Shown piece after piece: positions 1-7,286 of a stretch of DNA of 64,000 nucleotides (positions are counted from its first letter, which is position 1; every line of letters starts with the position of its first letter). The DNA is taken from assembly GCA_036267635.1 (NCBI GenBank), contig DATAVR010000108.1, positions 44,760-108,759 on the forward strand, written 5' to 3'. The DNA comes from JADGRB01 sp036267635 (GTDB taxonomy: Bacteria; Myxococcota_A; Polyangia; Fen-1088). The notes below the pieces were generated by a model, which saw only the letters and a list, made by a program, of their open reading frames with translations, was not told where the DNA came from and made no database searches. The position numbers and the translations under genes are program-made.

Positions 1-598
1 AGGCGTGCGGAGTCTTCTCGTCGACGATGAACACCGGCGAGGCCGGCGTACCGTCGGACCCGACGTCGGCGGAGGTCATGTTGGGGGCGTAGAACATCAG
101 GTGGCCCGGGAACGGCACCGCGACGCCCTTGGTCTCGTCGATGGTGACCACGTTGTGCGGCGAGAGCATGTAGATGATCCCCGGCCGCTTGGGCGCCTTC
201 AGCTTGCCGGCGGCGAACGCCGCCTTCACCGCCTGCCGGATCTCCGGCTCCGGCTTCCCCTTGGCGCGGAGCGAGGCGACCATCTGATACTTCGGCAGGA
301 AGGTCTTCACCCCCTCGGCGTCCATGCACTGCGGCTCGACCGCGTTCGGAATGCGGTGGTCGACCAGACAGACGAACCCGTTCTGGCCATCGCGCGCCTT
401 GGTGTAGCCGTCCTTGTCGTGGACGTAGACGCCAGCCTTGGCGCCGACCGCGGCCGGCGCCGCCTCGAGCGCGAGCGCGATCTCCTGGTCGCGCTCGTTC
501 GGCTTGGCTTGGTCCGCGTGCGCGGTTCTCACGACAGCCACGACAGTCACGATCGAGAGAAGAGAGAGCAGGGAGCCGGCGCGCATCAGTTTGGTCAT
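1..598 (-). CDS. Secreted protein of unknown function (partial, 3' end outside window)
   Basis: An open frame of 199 codons runs leftward from ATG at 598 off the window edge, so the C-terminus is missing. The N-terminus is a classical signal peptide: MTKL, then a hydrophobic stretch (LLSLLSIVTVVAVV), ending near AHA-DQ at about residue 28. The mature part has no domain I can name. It contains the segments VYVHDKDGYTKARDGQNG and IIYMLSPHNVVTIDE, the latter reading like part of a compact secreted beta-rich protein. No stop interrupts the frame and the protein texture is good, so the gene is probably real. Function unknown. Confidence 0.75.
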   Translation of the reverse strand, partial: MTKLMRAGSLLSLLSIVTVVAVVRTAHADQAKPNERDQEIALALEAAPAAVGAKAGVYVHDKDGYTKARDGQNGFVCLVDHRIPNAVEPQCMDAEGVKTFLPKYQMVASLRAKGKPEPEIRQAVKAAFAAGKLKAPKRPGIIYMLSPHNVVTIDETKGVAVPFPGHLMFYAPNMTSADVGSDGTPASPVFIVDEKTPHA

Positions 599-694
599 AT
601 CCGGAAGACGATCGACGCCGCCCAAAGGATGCGCGGGTGATCGAATTCACCCATCTCCAATTCAGCCGTGGCACGCGTGCTAATCTCAAAGCGT

Positions 695-1450
695 ATGGGC
701 GCCCGTGCAGCCGCCGTCGCCGTCGCCGCCGGCTTCTTTGCCGCCGGGTGTGGGGGGCCGACGTCGATGGGCGGCTTCAGCGATCGCGAGGCGCGCGTCA
801 CCCCGGAGGCGCCGACCACGATTGACGCCTGCTCGGTGCGGACCGGCCTGCTGATCGTCGAGGCGGAGCGGATCGTGGTCAACGAATACCCCCACCACGA
901 GTCGACCTCGTCGCACGCGCAGCAGCCTCTTTTGGTGCGATCGATCTTCAGCGACGGGCAGAAGGAGGGCGAGGGGGACATCCAGGCCTGGGTCTCTCCC
1001 ATGCGCTATCGCCCGGGAGAGCCGGTCGTCACCTTCGCGGCGCTGCGCCTGCTCGAACGGCCGCTGCGGACGCTGACCGGACGACACATCATCGTCCGTT
1101 TGGCCGAGAACGACCGCACCAGCCCGGCGCGCTGGAACCAGGTCGCCGGCGCGGCGGGAGACGCCGCCGGCGCCACCGGATCGCTGGGCGTCCCGGTCGT
1201 CCCCTCGGCGCTCGTCGAGGAGGGGATGCACTTGCTCAGCGAGATCGACCGCGACGATCTCGTCTTGCTTTGGTCGGTCGACGCCGCTTCGCTGGTCGAC
1301 GCGCTCGCCAAGGAGGTCGCGCCCGGCGCCAGCCCCGCCGCGCACGCCCTCCGGTTCTCGCTGGCCACCCCGCGCCGCACGCCCGCCGGCAAGCCCGCTG
1401 CCACCGTCGACCTGGTCGTGTTTCGGCAGCCCGAGCCCGGCTGTCCGTGA
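695..1450 (+). CDS. Predicted lipoprotein, unknown function
   Basis: The frame is open from GTG 668, but ATG at 695 gives a clean lipoprotein signal: MGAR, a hydrophobic AAAVAVAAGFFA core and the lipobox FFAAGC with Cys at about residue 19. The protein is about 251 residues. The mature part holds a pair-like segment ERIVVNEYPHHES and ends in a strand-rich region (ATVDLVVFRQPEPGCP) with a terminal Cys. I recognise no family. A long antisense frame exists here (686-1519, minus), but it is Arg/Gly-rich and has no signal or domain. The gene stands alone between two other secreted-protein genes. Confidence 0.75.
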   Translation: MGARAAAVAVAAGFFAAGCGGPTSMGGFSDREARVTPEAPTTIDACSVRTGLLIVEAERIVVNEYPHHESTSSHAQQPLLVRSIFSDGQKEGEGDIQAWVSPMRYRPGEPVVTFAALRLLERPLRTLTGRHIIVRLAENDRTSPARWNQVAGAAGDAAGATGSLGVPVVPSALVEEGMHLLSEIDRDDLVLLWSVDAASLVDALAKEVAPGASPAAHALRFSLATPRRTPAGKPAATVDLVVFRQPEPGCP

Positions 1451-1677
1451 TCGCCCGGGCCGAATGGAGAGCCAGGTATCAGCTTTTTGAGACGTTGAGG
1501 CGCCCCCGCCAGCGCCCAACGCCGATTCGTGTTGGTCCGGATGTTGCTGTTCCCCCGTTCATGCGAACAGAAGCTCCTCCTTGTCCTAAGCTGCGCGGCA
1601 ATGCACCGTCGGCGCAGCCGGCGAGTGCCAGCAGTCGGTCACGGGGCGCTGTCCCGCGATCGCCTGACGACGAACCA

Positions 1678-2772
1678 GTGCTTCGCGACCATCGCAATCA
1701 AAGTCGGGTAGCTCGAGCTGCCGCTCCATTGCTCGCGCTTCTCGGGGCGTGCGCCGGCCAGAAAGGGGGCAGCGCGGGTGATAGCAGTGTTGGCACGGCT
1801 CCGGTGGTTGCCGTCGCGTCGGATTCGACCGGGACGAAGCTCGTCATGGTAGGCGGGGGCATCTGGACATCGACCGACGGGGGCGTCACCTGGAACGCGC
1901 GGGCCGCGTCCGGGCTCCCGCACATCCAGCAGTGGACGTCGGTCGCGTCCGACGCGACCGGGACGAATCTCGTTGCGGTGGTGAATGGTTTCTATGACCG
2001 GCCTGAGGCGAATCCGGCAGCCTTCAGCGGGGACGTCTGGACCTCGACCGACAGCGGGGCCACGTGGACCGACCGGACCGCGTCGAGCTCCGCCCACGGC
2101 CAGGCGTGGAGGTCGGTTGCGTCGGATGCGTCGGGAACGAACCTCGTCGCCGTGACGGCGGGCTTGGGCGTCTTGGGCCCAGGCGCCATCTGGACGTCCA
2201 CCGACGCGGGCACGACCTGGGCCAACACGACGGCCGTCGATGCCGGGGCGGGCAGCCAAAGTTGGTCGTCGGTCGCATCGGATGCGACGGGGAAGAACCT
2301 GGTCGCGGTCGGCAGTGGCTCTGGCATCTGGGCTTCGATCGATGGCGGTCTGATCTGGACCGACCGCACGCCTGGCGACTCCAAGTTCCAAGCGAGCTTC
2401 GGAAACCAGATGGAAGGCTGGTCCTCTGTGGCGTCCGACGCGACCGGGGCCAAGCTCGTCGCAGCCGTCGACACAGGGGACATCTGGACGTCGACCAACG
2501 GCGGAGTCACGTGGAGCGACGTGGGCCCCGCGAGCTCTTGGCAGGTGTGGTTTTCAGTGGCGTCGGATTCGACGGGGACGAACCTCATCGCAGTCGATGG
2601 TCTCGTCAACGGCAACGATGGAGAGATCTGGACCTCGACGAACGGCGGCCTGAGCTGGACCGACCAGACCACCGGGAACCCCGCGGCAAGTGGGTTCTGG
2701 GAGGCGGTCGCGTCGAACGCGGCCGGGGATCATCTCGTCGCCATCGGACAGGGCGCGATCTGGATCAACTAG
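1678..2772 (+). CDS. Secreted lipoprotein built from BNR/sialidase-like propeller repeats
   Basis: About six to seven repeats of roughly 45-55 residues follow the pattern SVASDATGTNLVAV ... IWTSTDGGVTW. The SxDGGxTW core is the Asp-box (BNR) motif of sialidase-type beta-propellers. Asp-boxes are structural, so the repeats alone do not show enzymatic activity, and I see no sialidase Arg triad. The start is uncertain. GTG 1678 gives a basic N-terminus (LRDHRNQSRVAR), a hydrophobic core and a lipobox-like LLGAC at about residue 24, so I chose it. An upstream in-frame ATG at 1561 would add an Arg/Pro-rich stretch. Likely an exported surface propeller of about 364 residues. Confidence 0.75.
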   Translation: MLRDHRNQSRVARAAAPLLALLGACAGQKGGSAGDSSVGTAPVVAVASDSTGTKLVMVGGGIWTSTDGGVTWNARAASGLPHIQQWTSVASDATGTNLVAVVNGFYDRPEANPAAFSGDVWTSTDSGATWTDRTASSSAHGQAWRSVASDASGTNLVAVTAGLGVLGPGAIWTSTDAGTTWANTTAVDAGAGSQSWSSVASDATGKNLVAVGSGSGIWASIDGGLIWTDRTPGDSKFQASFGNQMEGWSSVASDATGAKLVAAVDTGDIWTSTNGGVTWSDVGPASSWQVWFSVASDSTGTNLIAVDGLVNGNDGEIWTSTNGGLSWTDQTTGNPAASGFWEAVASNAAGDHLVAIGQGAIWIN

Positions 2773-2846
2773 GGGCTGTCCCGTCGATCGCCGCCAGGAG
2801 ACGAAGTCATCAAGCCGGGTCGCCGCGCGGCGACGACGGCAAGAGC

Positions 2847-4529
2847 TCAGCGATAGCGATAGAGCTTCACGCGCTGCAGGCCGAAGCTCCCCATCGGCAG
2901 GCGGAGCTGCCGCCCCTGGTGGGTCTCGTCGCCGTTGAGCCGCCGGGTGACGACGAACCGACCGCCTTCGTAGCGCCCCTCGTCGATCCGCTCGATGCCC
3001 GCAATAGGACCGCCAAGACCGCCAAGACCGCCAAGACCGCCAAGGTCGCCAAGGTCGCCAAGGTCGCCGGGCGTCGCGGGCGCGAAGGTGACGATGATGC
3101 CGTTCCCCGCGACCAGGAATTCGTCGTCGGCGAGCGCGATGACCAGCCCGCCCCCCCGCGGCCAGACCGCGTCGTTGCGCGCGGGTGACGCCCAGGGAAA
3201 CGTGTAGTCGTGGCTGAACGTCAGCTTGAACCGGCCGATCGCCACCTCGGTCGTCGGCGCGTCTTTGTCGACCAGCACGCCGGCGGTTCTTCCGGGTCCG
3301 GCGGCGAGGAGCGCCGGCGCCAGCGCGGCGAGCAGCTGGTAGGCGTGCCCGAGCGCGGCGCCCGCCGTCGCCGAGATCGCATCGATGGCGAATGGCGAAA
3401 CGCCGAGCGCCTGCTGGCCGACGGCGTAGAGCGCGTTCACCGCGGCCTCGTCGCCGTTCCTCGTCTCGGGGACGAAGAGCGGGTTGTCGGGCCGCCGGTA
3501 GCGCTCGCACCAGGCCGCGAAATCGGGAACGTAGATGTCCGGCGCCAGAAGATCGACGGTCGGCGCGCCCGCCTTCCAGATGTCGTAGAGGTGCGGCAGC
3601 GGCCCGGCGCTCGGATACTTCCCCGGCGCCTGGCCCGGCGCATTGAGGGCGGCGTTGACGAACATCGGCAGCGCGTACTCGGCCTTGCCCGCGCGGGCGA
3701 CGGCTTCGACGTACTCGGCGTAGTGCCAGGCCTGGAACCGTTCGTCGGTCGCCGGGCCTTTGCCGAACAGCTCCTCCCAGGTGCCGCCCGTCCGCGCCGT
3801 GCCCGGCGGAAGCGTGCGCAGAAGCTGCGCGGGGACCTGGGCGTGGAAAGCGGCCATTGCGATCGCGCTGCGATCGGCCGCTTCGCCGATCGTCCCCACC
3901 TCGTTTTCGACTTGCACCATGAGGACCGTCCGCGTGTGCTCGTCGATGCCGCGCACGTAGCGCAGGAGAGCCCCGAAGGCGTGAGCGTCCGCGTCTCGGT
4001 TGGCGACCGAGAACGCCGACAGCGACTCGACGCCGCGCCCGCCGGCCGCCTCGGCACGGGGGAAGCGCTTCTGATCGCGCTTGACCCAGGCGGGGACGTA
4101 GCTCGACATGCCGTTCTTCCAGCTCCCGAACCAGAGCAGCACCACGCGCAGCCCGTCCCGGCGCGCTTCGCGGATGATGTCGCCGACCAGCGTGAAGTCG
4201 AGCTTCCCCTCCTGCGGCTCGACGAGCTCCCAGGAGACCGGGACCAGCACGGTGTCGAGCCCGAGCCCCTTGAGGTTGCCGAGCGCCTTCTTCGCCACCG
4301 GCAGGCTGGCCGCGCTCGAGTTCGCCAGCTCGCCGCCGAGCAGAAGAAAGGGCCGTCCGTCCACCTCGAGCCGCGTGCGCCCGTCGGTGGTCACCAGCCT
4401 CGGCACGCCGCGCGCCGACGGGACGGATGGCGTGCGGGCTTGCGCAGCCAGCGCGAAACCGGCGCAGAGGAACGCCGCCCACCCGCTCGCCGCGCTTCGG
4501 GACGTCGAGCACCTCCGTCGGGATCTCAC
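2847..4529 (-). CDS. GH35-type beta-galactosidase with DUF5597-like C-terminus, exported
   Basis: The 560-residue protein starts at GTG with a signal peptide (basic MRSRRR, then WAAFLCAGFALAAQA). A TIM-barrel part follows with FLLLGGELANSS near residue 62, TVLVPVSWELVEPQEG near 93 and VQVENEVG at 205-212, where E210 fits the GH35 acid/base. FVPETRNG places a likely nucleophile at E355. The region from about residue 380 on resembles the DUF5597 beta domain found on bacterial GH35/GH42-like enzymes. A run of GDL/GGL triplets from a 9-bp tandem repeat sits in that domain. It is transcribed divergently from a GH53 endo-galactanase, which supports release of galactose from galactan or another galactoside in the periplasm. 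Exact substrate is inferred. Confidence 0.85.
   Translation of the reverse strand: MRSRRRCSTSRSAASGWAAFLCAGFALAAQARTPSVPSARGVPRLVTTDGRTRLEVDGRPFLLLGGELANSSAASLPVAKKALGNLKGLGLDTVLVPVSWELVEPQEGKLDFTLVGDIIREARRDGLRVVLLWFGSWKNGMSSYVPAWVKRDQKRFPRAEAAGGRGVESLSAFSVANRDADAHAFGALLRYVRGIDEHTRTVLMVQVENEVGTIGEAADRSAIAMAAFHAQVPAQLLRTLPPGTARTGGTWEELFGKGPATDERFQAWHYAEYVEAVARAGKAEYALPMFVNAALNAPGQAPGKYPSAGPLPHLYDIWKAGAPTVDLLAPDIYVPDFAAWCERYRRPDNPLFVPETRNGDEAAVNALYAVGQQALGVSPFAIDAISATAGAALGHAYQLLAALAPALLAAGPGRTAGVLVDKDAPTTEVAIGRFKLTFSHDYTFPWASPARNDAVWPRGGGLVIALADDEFLVAGNGIIVTFAPATPGDLGDLGDLGGLGGLGGLGGPIAGIERIDEGRYEGGRFVVTRRLNGDETHQGRQLRLPMGSFGLQRVKLYRYR
3008..3070 (-). repeat. 9-bp tandem repeat inside the GH35 gene (seven units)
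   Basis: Seven consecutive 9-bp units are visible on the plus strand: four copies of gaccgccaa, then ggtcgccaa twice and ggtcgccgg once. The unit length is a multiple of three, so copy-number change adds or removes Gly-Asp-Leu or Gly-Gly-Leu triplets without breaking the frame of the beta-galactosidase. Confidence 0.9.
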
Positions 4530-4694
4530 TGGAAGCCGAAGATATTCGGATTCACCGACGGCCGCTCGGGCGAACGGTCGCCGCGGTGCAGCGCGAAAGC
4601 TGGGCGGGGTGATTGATCGGATAGCCTTGCCGCAACTGCACCTGCGGGGCGAGAGCTAGACTTCTCCCCACTTACCCGAGCCAGGAGTCTCGCT

Positions 4695-5996
4695 TTGAAG
4701 CTTCGTCACCTTCTCTTGCTTGCCGCTCTTTGTGGATGCGGCGGATCCGGATCCGGGGGCACGACCGGCAGCGGGGGCGCGACGGGCAGCGGGGGCACGA
4801 CCGGCAGCGGGGGCGCGACCGGGAGCGGCGGCACGGCCGGCGCGGGCGGCATGGCCGGGGGCGCGGGCTCGGGCAAAGGCGGCGGGACGGGCGGAGCGGG
4901 CACCGGCGGCACGACAGGAGGCGCCGGCGGAACAGGCGGGAGCGGCGCCGCGGGCACGACCGGAGCCGCGGGCAGCGGCAGCACTTTGGCGGCGAGCTAC
5001 TACATCGGCGCCGACGTCTCGGACCAGGAGACGCAGCCTGCCGCCACGCGGGCGAACCTGCTGACTCTGATGAAGGCGCACGGGTTCAACTACGTCCGGC
5101 TGCGGACCTTCGTCGATCCCAAGGCCGCCGACGGCTACGACAAGACCAACGGGTACGACGACATCACCCACACGGTCGCGTTCGGCCAGCAGGTCAAGGC
5201 GGCCGGTATGGGCCTCTTGGTCGACTTTCACTACAGCGACAATTGGGCCGACCCCGGCAAGCAGTGCGTCCCTGTGGCCTGGCAGGGTTACACGAAGATC
5301 GCCGATCTCGCCACGGCGGTTCACGACTACACGTCGGCGTCGATCACCGCGCTCATCGCGGGCGGCGCGCGGCCCGACATGGTGCAGATCGGGAACGAGG
5401 AGACGCCCGGCATCCTGATTCATCTCTGCGACAGCGGCGGGCTGCCGAAGGCAGGGATCGCCGGCTACAACGCGGTCAACGGCGCCATCTACCTCTACTC
5501 GTCGACCGACGGTGGCGCGCCCCCGGCCGGCGGGCCGGCGGCGGGCGGCTGGACCAACCTGGGGATGCTGCTGAACGCCGCCGCCAAGGGGGTCAAGGAC
5601 GTCGACACCGGCATCCAGATCGCGCTCCACCTCGATCGCGGCAACGATCTCTCCTCCAGCAAGAGCTACATCCAGAACGCCAACAGCAAGGGCGTCCCCT
5701 TCGACGTCTTCGGCGAGTCTTGCTACACGAACACGCAAGGTCAGCCGTCGGACTGGCAGACGACGTTCAGCTCGCTCGTGACCTCCTTCCCGAGCCTGAA
5801 GTTCATGATCGCCGAGTACAGCACCTCGCAGAGGGCCGCGAACGACGTCATCTTCAATCTCCCCAATCAGCAGGGGATCGGCACCTTCAACTGGCAGCCG
5901 ACCGATCTGTGGACGCGCTCGGGGAGCACGTATACCGCCCAGACCGACATGTCGATCTACGACATGATGGCGACCGCCTACGCCGCGCGCCTGTGA
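4695..5996 (+). CDS. GH53 arabinogalactan endo-beta-1,4-galactanase lipoprotein
   Basis: TTG at 4695 has an AGGAG ribosome site 8 bp upstream and gives MKLRHLLLLAALCGC, a lipoprotein signal with Cys near residue 13-15. Residues about 16-95 are a Gly/Thr/Ala-rich linker. The catalytic part (about 98-433) matches GH53: YIGADVS at its start, FNYVRLRTFVDP, LLVDFHYSDNWADPGKQ, QIGNEETPG (E235, acid/base) and FMIAEYS (E374, nucleophile), then FNWQPTDLW. GH53 enzymes cleave beta-1,4-galactan of pectin side chains. As an outer-surface lipoprotein it would make galacto-oligosaccharides for the divergent beta-galactosidase (stop to stop outward, 165 bp between starts). Family call is strong; exact linkage preference is inferred. 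Confidence 0.92.
   Translation: MKLRHLLLLAALCGCGGSGSGGTTGSGGATGSGGTTGSGGATGSGGTAGAGGMAGGAGSGKGGGTGGAGTGGTTGGAGGTGGSGAAGTTGAAGSGSTLAASYYIGADVSDQETQPAATRANLLTLMKAHGFNYVRLRTFVDPKAADGYDKTNGYDDITHTVAFGQQVKAAGMGLLVDFHYSDNWADPGKQCVPVAWQGYTKIADLATAVHDYTSASITALIAGGARPDMVQIGNEETPGILIHLCDSGGLPKAGIAGYNAVNGAIYLYSSTDGGAPPAGGPAAGGWTNLGMLLNAAAKGVKDVDTGIQIALHLDRGNDLSSSKSYIQNANSKGVPFDVFGESCYTNTQGQPSDWQTTFSSLVTSFPSLKFMIAEYSTSQRAANDVIFNLPNQQGIGTFNWQPTDLWTRSGSTYTAQTDMSIYDMMATAYAARL
4758..4980 (+). repeat. Gly/Thr/Ala-rich linker repeat in the GH53 gene
   Basis: Degenerate 12-15 bp units such as ggcagcgggggcacgacc encode GSGGTTGSGGATGSGG-like sequence between lipidated Cys and catalytic domain. Such linkers are common on myxobacterial surface lipoproteins. 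Confidence 0.85.
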
Positions 5997-6011
5997 ACGG
6001 CGGCGTTTTTT
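5980..6011 (+). terminator. Rho-independent terminator of the GH53 gene
   Basis: acgccgc (5980-5986) pairs with gcggcgt (6000-6006) around a 13-nt loop and is followed by six T (6006-6011). The left arm lies in the last codons of the galactanase. Confidence 0.65.
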
Positions 6012-6271
6012 CGTGAAGCTCTCTTCTCAGATGCATGCCCTTGAGGCGGAGATGGACCGCCTTGCGTCGACAGCGGCGGCTCAGCCATGAGCGCGGGCGG
6101 CGCGACCGCTCCGCCGGGGGCGGCCAGAGTCGGCAGAGCCGTGACGGTGTCCGTTGCTTAAGCGATCGCGGTCACGTACGATCACTCGGCAGGAGGCCGA
6201 CGCGGAGTGGCTGCCTGGATGACCGGACCGGACCAGCATAGCGACCTGGTGGACCCCGCCGAGAGGACACC

Positions 6272-6751
6272 ATGGAGAGTTTGATCCAACCGACAGCCGA
6301 GATTGCCGTCCTCGGACCAGTGCATCACGTCGTGCCACGGGGGCATTGCCAGGTCGCCTTTCTGGGCATGGCCGGGAGCGATCCCCCGCGGGCGGAGGTG
6401 AATGCCTGGCTGGTGAGGCTGGGCGCGCTGACCGCGTCCATGACCGGCGGACGGGTGGAGATCGAGGCCGTTGATAGGGACCGCAAGGAGCGGCAATACC
6501 GGGTGCGGATGGATCTCTCGATGCCACACGGGGTTGTCACCGTCGCGCACGATCATCCGAGCAACGGCCTCCATGAAGACGTCTTTGTCGCGATCCGCAA
6601 CGCCTTCCGCGCGGGGCGGCGCGAGCTCGAGGCCTATGCGCTGTCTCACCCGCCAGCACCGGCGCCGGTCGAGCTCCCCGCTGCGAGCGCCGAGGCGCCG
6701 GCCGTCGCTGTGGCCGTGACCGTGGCCGTCCCCGCGGTCGAAGCCGGCTGA
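6272..6751 (+). CDS. HPF/RaiA-like ribosome-associated protein
   Basis: ATG 6272 follows a GAGAGGA ribosome site. Residues about 20-125 show the pattern of the ribosome hibernation/translation inhibitor fold: two strands and helix first, then VEIEAVDRDRKERQYRVRMD and VVTVAHDHPSNGLHEDVFVAIRNAFRAGRRELEAY, which resembles the HPF core (long helix after a basic strand pair). This family binds the 30S decoding region and limits translation under stress. The C-terminus is a low-complexity Ala/Val/Pro tail (about 130-159) that is not part of the fold. Adjacent genes are a GNAT acetyltransferase and glnN. The family call rests on pattern recognition and is moderately secure. Confidence 0.7.
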   Translation: MESLIQPTAEIAVLGPVHHVVPRGHCQVAFLGMAGSDPPRAEVNAWLVRLGALTASMTGGRVEIEAVDRDRKERQYRVRMDLSMPHGVVTVAHDHPSNGLHEDVFVAIRNAFRAGRRELEAYALSHPPAPAPVELPAASAEAPAVAVAVTVAVPAVEAG

Positions 6752-6803
6752 GCGCGATCCCAAACCGCGTCGGTCAGGGGCGTCGGTTAAGATCGGCGCT
6801 GCC

Positions 6804-7286
6804 ATGGCCTACGTCTACGAACAGATCTCCGCTTCGGACCTGCCGGCCCTGAAGGCCCTGCTGGCGCTGTTCGGCGAAGCGTTCGGCGAGCCCGACACGT
6901 ATCAGGGCGCGGTGCCCAGCGACGCTTATCTGGAGACCTTGCTCGGCAAGCCCCACTTCATCGCGCTGGCGGCCTCGGATGGGGACGGCGTGGTGGGCGG
7001 GCTCGCCGCGTACCAGCTGGAGAAATTCGAGCAAGCCCGGAGCGAGATCTACATCTACGACCTCGCGGTGCGGGAAGGCCATCGCCGAAAGGGCGTGGCG
7101 ACCGGGCTCATACGCGCGCTCGGGCGGATCGCCAAGGAACGTGGTGCGTACGTCATGTTCGTGCAGGCCGATCGTGGCGACGACCCGGCCATCCGCCTCT
7201 ACGAATCACTGGGGACGCGCGAGGACGTCTACCACTTCGACATCCCGACGTCCCACCCTGCGAGTGGCAAGCCTCCCGCTACTTGA
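6804..7286 (+). CDS. AAC(3)-I family aminoglycoside 3-N-acetyltransferase (GNAT)
   Basis: The 160-residue protein has near family length and closely follows the AAC(3)-I gentamicin acetyltransferases as I know them. It has FIALAA at about 52-57, then KFEQARSEIYIYDLAV (about 74-89), HRRKGVATGLI (acetyl-CoA pyrophosphate loop), GAYVMFVQADRGDDPA (about 116-131) and VYHFDI near the end. These segments are hallmarks of AAC(3)-I rather than generic GNATs. They predict transfer of acetyl from acetyl-CoA to the 3-amino group of gentamicin-type drugs. Here it is chromosomal, single-copy, with host-like GC, and no integron att site, transposase or integrase is nearby. Its stop overlaps that of glnN by 8 bp, tail to tail. 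Activity itself is inferred. Confidence 0.88.
   Translation: MAYVYEQISASDLPALKALLALFGEAFGEPDTYQGAVPSDAYLETLLGKPHFIALAASDGDGVVGGLAAYQLEKFEQARSEIYIYDLAVREGHRRKGVATGLIRALGRIAKERGAYVMFVQADRGDDPAIRLYESLGTREDVYHFDIPTSHPASGKPPAT

Noticed and set aside
5..640. Long plus-strand frame opposite the first gene
   Set aside because: Arg/Gly/His-rich with no signal or domain; the minus-strand frame has a clean signal peptide and normal composition.
686..1519. Minus-strand 277-codon frame
   Set aside because: Antisense to a lipoprotein with lipobox and good texture; typical GC-rich shadow.
3008..3070. Possible CRISPR-like array
   Set aside because: Units are only 9 bp, contiguous and without spacers, and lie inside a coding frame.
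2554..4512. 652-codon minus frame over the GH35 gene
   Set aside because: Arg-rich shadow in another frame; GH35 motifs lie in the 2847-4529 frame.
6804..7286. Gene cassette of an integron
   Set aside because: No attC-like inverted repeat or integrase seen around the AAC(3)-I gene.
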